The position numbers and the translations under genes were made by a program. From the NCBI RefSeq assembly GCF_001010355.1, contig NZ_JPLA01000030.1, positions 124,001-188,000 on the forward strand: a stretch of DNA of 64,000 nucleotides, in the 5' to 3' direction. Positions 30,896 through 39,020 of this stretch are shown here, piece by piece. Numbering within the stretch: position 1 is the stretch's first letter; each line of letters starts with the position of its first letter. The DNA is from Dyella japonica DSM 16301. GTDB lineage: Bacteria; Pseudomonadota; Gammaproteobacteria; Xanthomonadales; Rhodanobacteraceae. The notes beneath the pieces are model-generated. The model was not told the DNA's origin, did not search any database, and was given only the letters and a program-made list of their open reading frames with translations.

Positions 30896-31819
30896 TCAGG
30901 CGTCGAGCAGTTCGCCCACGTGGGCGGCCACGCTGGTGGACAGGGCGAGCAGGTTGTAGCCACCCTCCAGGGTCGACACCATGCGACCTTGTGCGTGCGC
31001 GTGTGCCACGTCGACCAGGCGCTGGGTGATCCAGGCGTAGTCCTCGCTGCCAAGGCGCAGGTCGGCCAGCGGATCGTTGCGATGGGCGTCGAAACCCGCC
31101 GACACCAGCAGCAGCTGCGGCTTGAACGCGTGCAGCTTCGGAATCAGCGCGCCCTCCCACAGCTCCCGGAATTCATAGGAGCCATCGCCCGGGGATAGCG
31201 GCGCGTTGATGATGTTGCCCACGCCGTGTTCGTCCGCGCCGCCGGTTTCCGGATAGAGCGGCATCTGATGGCTGGAGATGAACATCACGCGCGGCTCGCG
31301 GGCGAAGATGTCCTGCGTGCCGTTGCCGTGGTGAACGTCAAAGTCGGCGATGGCGACGCGCTTGAGTCCGTGCGCGGCGATCGCATGCGCGGCACCGACG
31401 GCCACGTTGTTGAACAGGCAGAAACCCATCGCCCGATCAGGTGTGGCGTGGTGGCCCGGCGGACGCACCGCGCAAAAGGCCTTGCCGCCCTCGGCTCCGA
31501 GCACCGCGTCCACCGCGGCGACCACGGCGCCGGCGGCACGCAGCGCGGCTTCGGCGGAACCTGGCGACATCAAGGTGTCTTCGTCCAGACGAACCGTGCC
31601 TTCATCGGGCGTGATTGCAAGAATGCGGTCGACATGCTCGGGCGTGTGCACCCGCAGCAACTGTTCGCGCGTGGCGCGCGGTGCTTCCACCCGATCGAGC
31701 GCCGCAAAGCGGTCCTGATCCAGCGCTTGCAGCACCGAGCGCAGGCGCGCGGGCGATTCAGGCTGGGCCGGACCGGGATCGTGCTGCAGGCAGCTGGCGT
31801 GGGTGTAGAGCCGCAGCAT
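30896..31819 (-). CDS. Histone deacetylase family protein (class II-like acetylpolyamine/acetyl-lysine hydrolase)
   Basis: Zinc hydrolase of the HDAC/AcuC/AphA superfamily, 307 residues, cytoplasmic. RPPGHHA (119-125) has the catalytic His pair, DFDVHHGNGTQ (159-169) and SAGFDAHRNDPL give the zinc ligands, and LEGGYN the transition-state part of the site. Bacterial members remove acetyl groups from proteins or polyamines; the substrate cannot be told here. It starts 6 bases after the adenosyltransferase stop, so both are very likely on one transcript. Confidence 0.9.
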   Translation of the reverse strand: MLRLYTHASCLQHDPGPAQPESPARLRSVLQALDQDRFAALDRVEAPRATREQLLRVHTPEHVDRILAITPDEGTVRLDEDTLMSPGSAEAALRAAGAVVAAVDAVLGAEGGKAFCAVRPPGHHATPDRAMGFCLFNNVAVGAAHAIAAHGLKRVAIADFDVHHGNGTQDIFAREPRVMFISSHQMPLYPETGGADEHGVGNIINAPLSPGDGSYEFRELWEGALIPKLHAFKPQLLLVSAGFDAHRNDPLADLRLGSEDYAWITQRLVDVAHAHAQGRMVSTLEGGYNLLALSTSVAAHVGELLDA

Positions 31820-31825
31820 CGAGGA

Positions 31826-32392
31826 TCACGCCTGCGGTTTGCGGCGTCGCTCGTGCTGCCACAGCACTTCGCCGTGACCACTGGCGCGGGCCAGCACGCG
31901 CGACAGCACGAACAGCAGGTCGGACAGGCGATTGAGATAGCGCTGCGCCTGCGGACGTACTTCTTCCACGCGCGCGAGCGCAATCACTTCGCGCTCGGCG
32001 CGTCGGCACACCGTGCGGGCGAGATGGCAGCAGGAGGCCGCCATGCCGCCGCCCGGCAGGATGAAATCCTTCAGCGGCGGCAGCGGATCGTTGAAGCGGT
32101 CGAGCACCTGCTCGAGGCTCTCGATATCCGCGTCATGCACCATCGCCATGCCCGGGATGCAAAGCTCGCCGCCCAGGTCGAACAGGTCGTGCTGCACCTG
32201 GGTCAGCGTTTCGCGCACATCGTCGCTCACGCCATCGGAGGCCAGCACCATGCCAATGGTGCTGTTGAGCTCGTCGACCGTGCCGTAGGCGCCAACGCGC
32301 AGCGAATCCTTGGCGACGCGCGAACCGTCGCCCAGACCGGTGCTGCCGTCGTCGCCCGTGCGGGTATAGATCTTCGAAAGGCGGTTACCCAT
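31826..32392 (-). CDS. Cob(I)yrinic acid a,c-diamide adenosyltransferase, PduO type
   Basis: Moves the adenosyl group of ATP to cob(I)alamin, giving adenosylcobalamin. The product is 188 residues. The ATP-binding start YTRTGDDGSTGLGDGSRV (9-26) is diagnostic, and the helical bundle motifs TVCRRAEREV and YLNRLSDLLFVLSR follow. No other cobalamin synthesis gene is near, so it probably serves salvage. It lies 18 bases after an unassigned membrane protein gene and just before the HDAC-family gene. Confidence 0.93.
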   Translation of the reverse strand: MGNRLSKIYTRTGDDGSTGLGDGSRVAKDSLRVGAYGTVDELNSTIGMVLASDGVSDDVRETLTQVQHDLFDLGGELCIPGMAMVHDADIESLEQVLDRFNDPLPPLKDFILPGGGMAASCCHLARTVCRRAEREVIALARVEEVRPQAQRYLNRLSDLLFVLSRVLARASGHGEVLWQHERRRKPQA

Positions 32393-32410
32393 GGTTTCTG
32401 CCTAACGAGA

Positions 32411-33016
32411 TCAGTGCGACAGCTTGGACGAATCGGCATGACCGAGCATGCGCGACAGCTGCACCACCAGGCCATGCACCACCAGGCCGAGCGCCACATA
32501 AAGCACGGTGGTCTCGAGGAAGAAGCCGTACCAGTCGACCATGTTCTCGAACCACGCGGCGAAGCTGCGCGGCTGCGGCACGGTGCTGCTCAGCCAGTAG
32601 TAGCTGCCGTTGGAGATCACGTAGCAGGCCAGCCAGCTGACCAGCATGGCGCCCACGGTGAGGCCGAGGCTGCGCGCGTTGAGGCCCAGCTTCTGGCCGG
32701 CCAGCCAGCTGCCGCCCAGCCACAGGCTGGCGTACGCCGGGACCAGGAACCAGTAGGCCGCCGAAACGCAGTAGTGATCCCAGAAGCTGATGCCCTGGTT
32801 GCTGATCACCAGATAGTCGACCAGCACGGCCTCGACCAGCAGCAGGGGCAGGGCCCAGCGCACCGAACCGCGCAGCCAGAAACCGGCCAGGAAGAAGATG
32901 CCCCACGACGCGTCCCACACATCATGGTGGAACAGCGAGAGATGAATACGGGTCGCGGCCATCACCACGGCCAAGGCCAGGAAGATGCCTAGGCGCTGGG
33001 TCTGCGTCTTAGCCAT
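32411..33016 (-). CDS. Unassigned polytopic membrane protein, cotranscribed with the adenosyltransferase
   Basis: The product is 201 residues with about six hydrophobic segments (roughly 9-27, 36-50, 54-72, 84-104, 116-138, 160-190). No catalytic or ATP-binding motif is seen. ATG 33016 (MAKTQTQRLG) is preferred over the in-frame ATG at 33055 because GGAG lies about 8 bases upstream. The size and helix count resemble small substrate-binding membrane components of vitamin transporters. With pduO next to it, a role in cobalamin or cobalt handling is possible, but that is inference from neighbourhood only. Confidence 0.7.
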   Translation of the reverse strand: MAKTQTQRLGIFLALAVVMAATRIHLSLFHHDVWDASWGIFFLAGFWLRGSVRWALPLLLVEAVLVDYLVISNQGISFWDHYCVSAAYWFLVPAYASLWLGGSWLAGQKLGLNARSLGLTVGAMLVSWLACYVISNGSYYWLSSTVPQPRSFAAWFENMVDWYGFFLETTVLYVALGLVVHGLVVQLSRMLGHADSSKLSH

Positions 33017-33161
33017 GAGCTGCTCCAAAAAGGTCGCGTGAAATGCAAGCGCCAAGTCTATCGCAATTGAACGGAGTCAGGCCCGGGGTCCCGGGCGCGC
33101 TGATGCCTGGCCTTGCACACGTCATAGTTCAGAGCATCCCCGGCGCGTATCATGCGGCGCC

Positions 33162-34391
33162 ATGACGAACTCATCCTCCCAGGCTGCCGCCCCGCGGCCG
33201 GTGCTCATCGTCGGCGGCGGGCTGGTCGGCGCGAGCCTGGCCATCGCCCTGGACGCGGCCGGCATCGACGCCGTGATGGTCGAAGCGGCGGCGCCGCGCA
33301 TCGGCGACCAGCCCAGCTACGACGAACGCAACCTCGCCCTGGCGCGCGCCACCGTCAACGGCCTCACGGCCATTGGCGTGTGGAAGCACGCAGCGGCCCA
33401 GGCCACGCCGATCCGTCACATCCACGTCACGCGGGCCGGCGAGTTCGGCAGCGTGCAAATGGATGCGGCAAAGCAGGGCGTCGATGCGCTGGGCTGGACC
33501 TTGCCTGCGCGCGAACTGGGCGCCGCATTGCTGCGACGGTTGGACGAGTGCACGCGCCTGCGGCGCCTGGCACCCGCGCGGGTGGAATCCGTGGAGCCCG
33601 TGGCCGACGGTTGGCGTGTGCGCATCCACAGCCAGGACGAGGTGGTGGATATCGAAACGCCGCTGCTGGTCGGCGCTGACGGCACCGCTTCGTTCGTGCG
33701 CGATCGGCTGGGCATCGAGGCGGAACGCCACGATTACCGCCAGACCTTGTTTGTCTGCACCGTGACGCCGGAGCGCGATCACGCGCAGCGTGCCTACGAA
33801 CGCTTTGCCGATCACGGACCGATTGCCCTGCTGCCGCTGGCCAATCGTCGATGCGGACTGGTGCTTACCGTGTCGCAAGCCGAAGCCAAGGCTGTCGAAG
33901 CGATGGACGACGATGCCTTTATCGGGCTGGCGCAAGAGCGTTTCGGATGGCGGCTGGGGCGGTTGAGCCGTCCGGGCAAACGCCATCCTTATGCGATCCA
34001 GCGGGTGGCGGCGCGTTCGCTGGTTTCCACGCGGGCCGTGCTGGTGGGCAACGCCGCGCAAACGGTGCATCCGATTGGTGCGCAGGGTTTCAACCTGGGC
34101 TTGCGCGATGCGCTGACGCTGGCCGAAATGCTGACTGATGTCGCCGATCCGGGTTCCGAGGATTTGCTGGCGAATTACGCGGCTCGCCGCGCGCCGGATC
34201 GCGAGGGCACCATGGCGATGAGCCATGGACTGGTGCAACTGGCCTGCCTGCCGCAGCCCTTGCTGGCGCCGTTGCGATCGATCGCCATGCTCGCGTTCGA
34301 TCGCCTGCCGCCATTGCAGCGTCTGCTGGCGCGACGTGGCATGGGTTTCCGCGGCGAGCCACCCAAGGCGGTACTGGAGCGGCTGCCATGA
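33162..34391 (+). CDS. ubiH: FAD-dependent ubiquinone biosynthesis hydroxylase, UbiH type
   Basis: Flavin monooxygenase of the UbiH/COQ6 family, 409 residues, likely hydroxylating the ubiquinone ring. It has the dinucleotide motif VLIVGGGLVGASLA (14-27), the DG motif VGADGTASFVR, and VGNAAQTVHPIGAQGFNLGLRDA. In that last motif Asn replaces the common Asp, which is what E. coli UbiH has (GNAAQT), so UbiH is a good guess for C6-type hydroxylation. Overlaps the next hydroxylase gene by 4 bases; divergent from the membrane protein gene. Confidence 0.88.
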   Translation: MTNSSSQAAAPRPVLIVGGGLVGASLAIALDAAGIDAVMVEAAAPRIGDQPSYDERNLALARATVNGLTAIGVWKHAAAQATPIRHIHVTRAGEFGSVQMDAAKQGVDALGWTLPARELGAALLRRLDECTRLRRLAPARVESVEPVADGWRVRIHSQDEVVDIETPLLVGADGTASFVRDRLGIEAERHDYRQTLFVCTVTPERDHAQRAYERFADHGPIALLPLANRRCGLVLTVSQAEAKAVEAMDDDAFIGLAQERFGWRLGRLSRPGKRHPYAIQRVAARSLVSTRAVLVGNAAQTVHPIGAQGFNLGLRDALTLAEMLTDVADPGSEDLLANYAARRAPDREGTMAMSHGLVQLACLPQPLLAPLRSIAMLAFDRLPPLQRLLARRGMGFRGEPPKAVLERLP

Positions 34392-35608
34392 GCGCGACCT
34401 CGATCGCCCGTGGCGAGTCGCGTCGTCGCGGTCCTGCGCTTGACGTTGCCGTTGTCGGCGGCGGCATGGTGGGTGCGGCGACGGCGCTGGCGCTGGCGCG
34501 TGCCGGCTTTGCCACGGCTCTGCTCGAAGCGCGCGCACCGGCGCCGTGGTCGGTGCAGGACGAAGTGGATCTGCGCGTGGTGGGGCTTGCCCCATCATCC
34601 ATCGCTTTGCTCGACGAGCTTTGTGTGTGGACGTCCATCCGCAGCTCGCGCGCGAGTCCCTATGCGCAGATGCATGTGTGGGACGCTGCGAGCGGCGCGG
34701 CCATTCACTTCGATGCCGCGCAACAGGACCGCGACCTGCTCGGTTACATCGTCGAGAACAATCTCGTGCAATGGCAGCTGTGGCAGGCGCTGGAGTCCGC
34801 GGGCGTGCGTCGCCTGTGTCCGGCGCAGGTCAGTGGCTACGAGGTGCTCGAGGATCGCGTGCAGCTGACCCTGCACGGCGCGGAGGCAGAGACGATCTCT
34901 GCACGCCTGCTGGTCGCCGCCGATGGCGCTGCATCACCTTTGCGTGCGATGGCCGGGATCGAAACCCATGGGCGCGACTATGCGCAGCGTGGCGTGGTGG
35001 CGCATGTCACTACTGAGCGCGCGCACGAAGGTACGGCGTGGCAGCGCTTTCTCGACACCGGACCGCTGGCCTTGCTGCCGCTGGCGGATGGGCGCAGTTC
35101 GATCGTGTGGTCGTTGCCGGAAGCGGAGGCGCAACGCGTGCTCGCGCTCGATGATCAGGCGTTCTTCGACGAGCTTGGTGTGGCCAGCGATTTCCGCCTG
35201 GGCCGCATCACCGGCGCCACGGCGCGGGCAGCCTTCCCATTGCGCCTGCAGCTGGCTGAAACCTATCAGGCCGAACGCTTCGTGCTGCTTGGCGATGCCG
35301 CCCATGCGGTCCATCCGTTGGCGGGCCAGGGCGTGAACCTGGGTCTGCGTGATGTGGTCGAGCTGCGCAACACGCTCGTCGCGGCGCGCGATGCCGGCAG
35401 CGATATCGCCGCGCCGCACGTGCTGCGCCGCTATGCGCGTCGCCGCCGCAGCGCGGACACCATGGATGCGCTGGGCTTCGACGCGCTGGCGCGCATCTAT
35501 GCGTGGCAGGCACCGCCGCTGATCGCCGCGCGCGGCCTGGGCGTGCGCCTCATCGACAAGTTGTCACCCATCAAACGCAGACTCGCGGAACACGCCGCCG
35601 GCCTGTAG
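34388..35608 (+). CDS. Second UbiH/UbiI/UbiF-family FAD hydroxylase
   Basis: The product is 406 residues of the same fold as its neighbour: VAVVGGGMVGAATALALARAG near the N-terminus, VAADGAASPLR in the middle and LLGDAAHAVHPLAGQGVNLGLRDV at about 300-323. The GDAAH form is that of UbiI (VisC) and UbiF rather than UbiH. In many gammaproteobacteria ubiH and visC are adjacent, which favours UbiI (C5 hydroxylation), but UbiF or a broader enzyme cannot be excluded. ATGA overlap with the upstream gene implies coupling. Confidence 0.85.
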   Translation: MSATSIARGESRRRGPALDVAVVGGGMVGAATALALARAGFATALLEARAPAPWSVQDEVDLRVVGLAPSSIALLDELCVWTSIRSSRASPYAQMHVWDAASGAAIHFDAAQQDRDLLGYIVENNLVQWQLWQALESAGVRRLCPAQVSGYEVLEDRVQLTLHGAEAETISARLLVAADGAASPLRAMAGIETHGRDYAQRGVVAHVTTERAHEGTAWQRFLDTGPLALLPLADGRSSIVWSLPEAEAQRVLALDDQAFFDELGVASDFRLGRITGATARAAFPLRLQLAETYQAERFVLLGDAAHAVHPLAGQGVNLGLRDVVELRNTLVAARDAGSDIAAPHVLRRYARRRRSADTMDALGFDALARIYAWQAPPLIAARGLGVRLIDKLSPIKRRLAEHAAGL

Positions 35609-35642
35609 ATCGTTCGAAACCTCGCAACCAGGAGTGGACGTC

Positions 35643-36431
35643 ATGCGCATTGCCCGTCTTTGCAGTTTGCTGTTGCTGTCAGGAGCTGCCTTCGCCGCGC
35701 AGGCGAAGATGGTGGAGAAGCCGGTCGAATGGACGCAGGACGGCACGACCTTCCATAGCGTGTTGGTCTATGACGACGCCGTCACCACCAAGCGTCCCGG
35801 CCTGGTGATGGTGCCCAACTGGTATGGCGTCAACGACCTGGCGGTCAAGAAGGCGGAGATGATCGCGGGCAAGGATTATGTGATCCTGCTCACCGACATG
35901 TACGGCGACAAGATCCGCCCCAAGAACGACGATGAGGCGAAGGCCGCGATCAAGCCGCTGTATGGCGACCGCGTGCTGATGCGCAAGCGCGCCAACATGG
36001 CGCTCGATCAGCTCAAAGCGCAGGCCAAGAGCGCACCGATCGACCTCACCAAGCTGGCCGCCATCGGTTTCTGCTTCGGTGGCACCGCCGTACTGGATCT
36101 GGCACGCAGCGGCGCGGATATCGCGGCCGTCGCCTCGTTCCACGGCGGCCTGCAGACCGACGACACCTCGCTGGCCAAGAACATCAAGGCACGCGTGCTG
36201 GTGATGAACGGCGCCGACGACAAGGGCACCATGCCCGATGCCGACAAGTTCATGGACGAAATGCGCGGCAGCAAGGCCGACTGGCAGTTCGTGGTGCTGG
36301 GCAATGCGGTGCATTGCTTTACCGAGACCGACCAGCACAGTGCCGGTTGTGCGTATGACGAGCGTGCAGCGCAGCGCAGTTATCGTTTGATGCGCGATTG
36401 GCTGAAGGGTGCGTTTAGCAACACGCCGTAA
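35643..36431 (+). CDS. Exported dienelactone hydrolase family protein
   Basis: Alpha/beta hydrolase of 262 residues with a signal peptide (about 1-21, AFAAQA). The nucleophile is Cys144 in GFCFGG, as in dienelactone hydrolases; the acid is probably the Asp in NGADDKG and the histidine is in GNAVHCFTE. No aromatic degradation genes are nearby, so the substrate is unknown. ATG 35643 has GGAG 9 bases upstream; an in-frame GTG at 35634 overlaps that site. A REP-like repeat follows 14 bases after the stop. Confidence 0.87.
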   Translation: MRIARLCSLLLLSGAAFAAQAKMVEKPVEWTQDGTTFHSVLVYDDAVTTKRPGLVMVPNWYGVNDLAVKKAEMIAGKDYVILLTDMYGDKIRPKNDDEAKAAIKPLYGDRVLMRKRANMALDQLKAQAKSAPIDLTKLAAIGFCFGGTAVLDLARSGADIAAVASFHGGLQTDDTSLAKNIKARVLVMNGADDKGTMPDADKFMDEMRGSKADWQFVVLGNAVHCFTETDQHSAGCAYDERAAQRSYRLMRDWLKGAFSNTP

Positions 36432-36445
36432 CGTTATCGCGGGGC

Positions 36446-36515
36446 GAGTCGCGCACAGGGTGCGCTCCCACAGGGATACCACCACCACTGTGGGAGCGCA
36501 CCCTGTGCGCGACTC
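36446..36515. repeat. REP-like inverted repeat, copy 3 (opposite arm order)
   Basis: Two perfect 27-base arms (36446-36472 and 36489-36515) around a 16-base spacer. Unlike the other three copies, the arms point the other way: the GCGCACAGGGTGCGCTCC form comes first. It lies between the convergent hydrolase and ispB genes and can fold on either strand's RNA. Confidence 0.9.
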
Positions 36516-36530
36516 AATCTTGCGAAGAAC

Positions 36531-37532
36531 TCAGAAGCTGCGCTGCACCGAATAATCCGCCAGCGTCGCCATGGCCTCGCGCCACGGTGAATCAGGTAGG
36601 GCACGCAGCGCATCGCGCGCGGCATCGGCATGCATCACCGCGCGTTCGTGGGTGCGTTCGAGCGCACCCGAATCGCGGATGGCGGCGATGATGCGGTCCA
36701 GCGAATCCAGCCCGCCGTGTTCGATGGCGTGGCGCAACGACTGCTTCTGTTCGGCATCCGCGCGCTGCAGCGCGTAGATCAGCGGCAGCGTGGGTTTGCC
36801 TTCGGCCAGGTCGTCGCCGATGTTCTTGCCCAGGGTGCCGGCGTCCGAGGTGTAGTCGAGCAGGTCGTCGGCGATCTGGAAGGCATAGCCCAGCTGCATG
36901 CCGTAGCGGCGCAGGGCGGTGCACTGTTCCACCGGCAGGCCGCCCAGCAGGCCGCCCAGCTCGGTGGCGGCGGCGAACAGCACGGCAGTCTTGCGTTCGA
37001 TCACATTGAGGTACGAGGCCTCGTCCACGTCGGCATTGCCGATGTTGAGCAGCTGCAGCACCTCGCCCTCGGCGATGGTGTTGGTGGTATCGGCCAGGAT
37101 GCGCATGATGCGCATGTCATCGAGCTCCACCATCATCTGGAACGAGCGCGAATAGAGGAAGTCGCCCACCAGCACGCTGGCCGCGTTGCCCCACAGGGCG
37201 TTGGCGGTCTTGCGGCCGCGGCGCAGGTCCGATTCGTCCACCACGTCGTCGTGCAGCAGGGTCGAGGTGTGGATGAACTCGATCACCGCGGCCAGCTTGA
37301 TGTGGTGCTCGCCGTGATAGCCGGCCGCGTTGGCCGCCAGCACGTGCAGCATCGGGCGCAGACGCTTGCCGCCACCGGCAATGATGTGGTCGGCGATCTG
37401 GTTGATCAGCACCACGTCCGACGAGAGGCGCTGGCGGATCAGGGAGTCGACCCGGTGCATGTCTGCAGCGGCGAGCCCGCGAACGGCGGCAAAGTCGGCA
37501 GAGCGGCGGGTGTCGGCTTGGGTCGTGGTCAT
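36531..37532 (-). CDS. ispB: Octaprenyl diphosphate synthase IspB
   Basis: Long-chain trans-prenyl transferase making the side chain of ubiquinone, the pathway also served by the two hydroxylases upstream. The product is 333 residues. GGGKRLRP (53-60), the first aspartate-rich motif LLHDDVVDES (92-101) and the second FQIADDLLDYTSD are complete. Chain length (C40) is assumed from the family; it cannot be read with certainty. ATG 37532 is preferred over 37598, since a TATAAT box lies in between at 37560-37565. Confidence 0.93.
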   Translation of the reverse strand: MTTTQADTRRSADFAAVRGLAAADMHRVDSLIRQRLSSDVVLINQIADHIIAGGGKRLRPMLHVLAANAAGYHGEHHIKLAAVIEFIHTSTLLHDDVVDESDLRRGRKTANALWGNAASVLVGDFLYSRSFQMMVELDDMRIMRILADTTNTIAEGEVLQLLNIGNADVDEASYLNVIERKTAVLFAAATELGGLLGGLPVEQCTALRRYGMQLGYAFQIADDLLDYTSDAGTLGKNIGDDLAEGKPTLPLIYALQRADAEQKQSLRHAIEHGGLDSLDRIIAAIRDSGALERTHERAVMHADAARDALRALPDSPWREAMATLADYSVQRSF

Positions 37533-37559
37533 GAGGCAATCGTAGCGTCGTATCACGGG

Positions 37560-37565
37560 ATTATA
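37560..37565 (-). promoter_or_regulatory. Probable -10 box of ispB
   Basis: A perfect TATAAT on the minus strand, 28 bases before the ispB start codon, giving a leader of about 20 bases. No good -35 is seen at 16-18 bases. It lies back to back with the -10 of the transporter gene at 37630. Confidence 0.5.
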
Positions 37566-37629
37566 GAGAGAGTTGGGCGCAAGAAACCGCCGCGACACGG
37601 CACCACGGTTGGTTTTTTGGGGTCAAACG

Positions 37630-37635
37630 TATAAT
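37630..37635 (+). promoter_or_regulatory. Probable -10 box of the MFS transporter gene
   Basis: A perfect TATAAT, 34 bases before the GTG start. The best -35 is TTGGTT at 37609-37614 with a short 15-base spacer, so strength is doubtful. Confidence 0.5.
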
Positions 37636-37668
37636 CGGTGACTCATGCGACCCTTTTAAGAAGCCCCG

Positions 37669-38886
37669 GTGAGCAAACTCTCCCCACTCGAACGACGCAG
37701 CGCGCTGACCCTGGCCTGTGTGATCAGCCTGCGATTGTTTGGCCTGTTCCTGATCATGCCGGTGTTTTCGCTGTATGCGCAGCAGATGCCGGACGCCACG
37801 CCGTGGCTGATCGGGCTGGCGCTGGGCGTCTATGGCCTGGGGCAGGTGTTGCTGCAGATACCGCTGGGCCTGCTGTCCGACCGTATCGGCCGCAAGCCGG
37901 CCATCACCCTGGGCCTGCTGGTATTTGCCGTCGGTGGGCTGGTGGCGGCCATGTCGCACGGCCTGCTGGGCATCGTGATCGGGCGCGCCCTGCAGGGCAT
38001 GGGCGCGGTGGCGGGTGCGGGCACGGCCTTGGCTGCCGACCTGACCCGCCACGAGAACCGCAGCAAGGTGATGGGCATCATCGGCGTATCGATCGGCGTG
38101 GCCTTTCTGCTGGCGTTGATCCTCGGCCCGCCGCTGGAGGCCGTGGCCGGGCTTTCCGGCCTGTTCGCGGCCACCTCCATCCTGGCCCTGGCGGCGCTGG
38201 TGCTGCTGTGGCTGATCGTGCCCACGCCCGAACAGGCGTCCGCACCGGCAGCGGCCAGCTGGGCCGGCGTTTTGTCGATGTTGCGTGATGGCCGCATGCT
38301 GGTGCTCAACGGTTCGGTGTTCTTTCTGCACCTGCTGTTGACGGCCAGCTTCGTGGGTCTGCCGCTGCTGTTGGCCAATCGACTGCATTTGCCGGTGTCT
38401 CGTCATTGGGAGCTTTACCTGCCGGTGATGGTGATCGCGGCCTTTGTCATGGGCGCCTGTCTGCACCGCATGCGCGATCTCGCGCAAAGCCTGAAGCTGG
38501 TAGCCGTATGTGTCGTCGCGACGGGGCTGGGGTTGCTGGGCTTTGGCCTGTCGGGCGAGCACGTGGCAGTGCTGGGCGTGGCGGCGGCGGTGTTCTTCTC
38601 CGCCTTCAACCTGCTGGAAGCGGCGCTGCCCAGCCTGGTGTCGCAGTTGGCGCCCGACTCCATGCGTGGCGCCGCGATGGGTGCGTATTCGACCAGTCAG
38701 TTCCTGGGCGCCTTCGTCGGTGGCGCCGTCGGCGGCATCGCCCTGGGCCGGCTGGGCACGGACGGCGTGTTCCTGTGCGCGGCCGCGCTCACCCTGGTGT
38801 GGCTGCCGCTGGTATGGCTCGGCGCCCGCCGTATCGAGGCAGGCCGGGCAGGTTTGGAAGCGGCGCCGGCTGTCGGTGGCGCGTAA
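37669..38886 (+). CDS. Major facilitator superfamily transporter, YajR-like
   Basis: Inner-membrane transporter of 405 residues with twelve predicted helices. The MFS motif A after helix 2 is clear: GLLSDRIGRKPA (about 63-74). RALQGMGAVAGAGTALAADLT in helix 4 resembles drug/proton antiporters. The soluble C-terminal domain of E. coli YajR is not present; the protein stops after helix 12. Substrate unknown. GTG start at 37669 is placed by the first charged residues; ATG alternatives lie inside helix 1. Confidence 0.88.
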   Translation: MSKLSPLERRSALTLACVISLRLFGLFLIMPVFSLYAQQMPDATPWLIGLALGVYGLGQVLLQIPLGLLSDRIGRKPAITLGLLVFAVGGLVAAMSHGLLGIVIGRALQGMGAVAGAGTALAADLTRHENRSKVMGIIGVSIGVAFLLALILGPPLEAVAGLSGLFAATSILALAALVLLWLIVPTPEQASAPAAASWAGVLSMLRDGRMLVLNGSVFFLHLLLTASFVGLPLLLANRLHLPVSRHWELYLPVMVIAAFVMGACLHRMRDLAQSLKLVAVCVVATGLGLLGFGLSGEHVAVLGVAAAVFFSAFNLLEAALPSLVSQLAPDSMRGAAMGAYSTSQFLGAFVGGAVGGIALGRLGTDGVFLCAAALTLVWLPLVWLGARRIEAGRAGLEAAPAVGGA

Positions 38887-39020
38887 CGCACCCACTCAAC
38901 TCAAAGATGCGGCGCCGTTCCTTGGCATCGGATCGCCCGGCAGTGTATGACGTCGGGCTGACGTGACGGGGCAGCTGCGCTTGCCGCCGTCGCCCGATCT
39001 GTCCATCGACGAGGCCGCCC

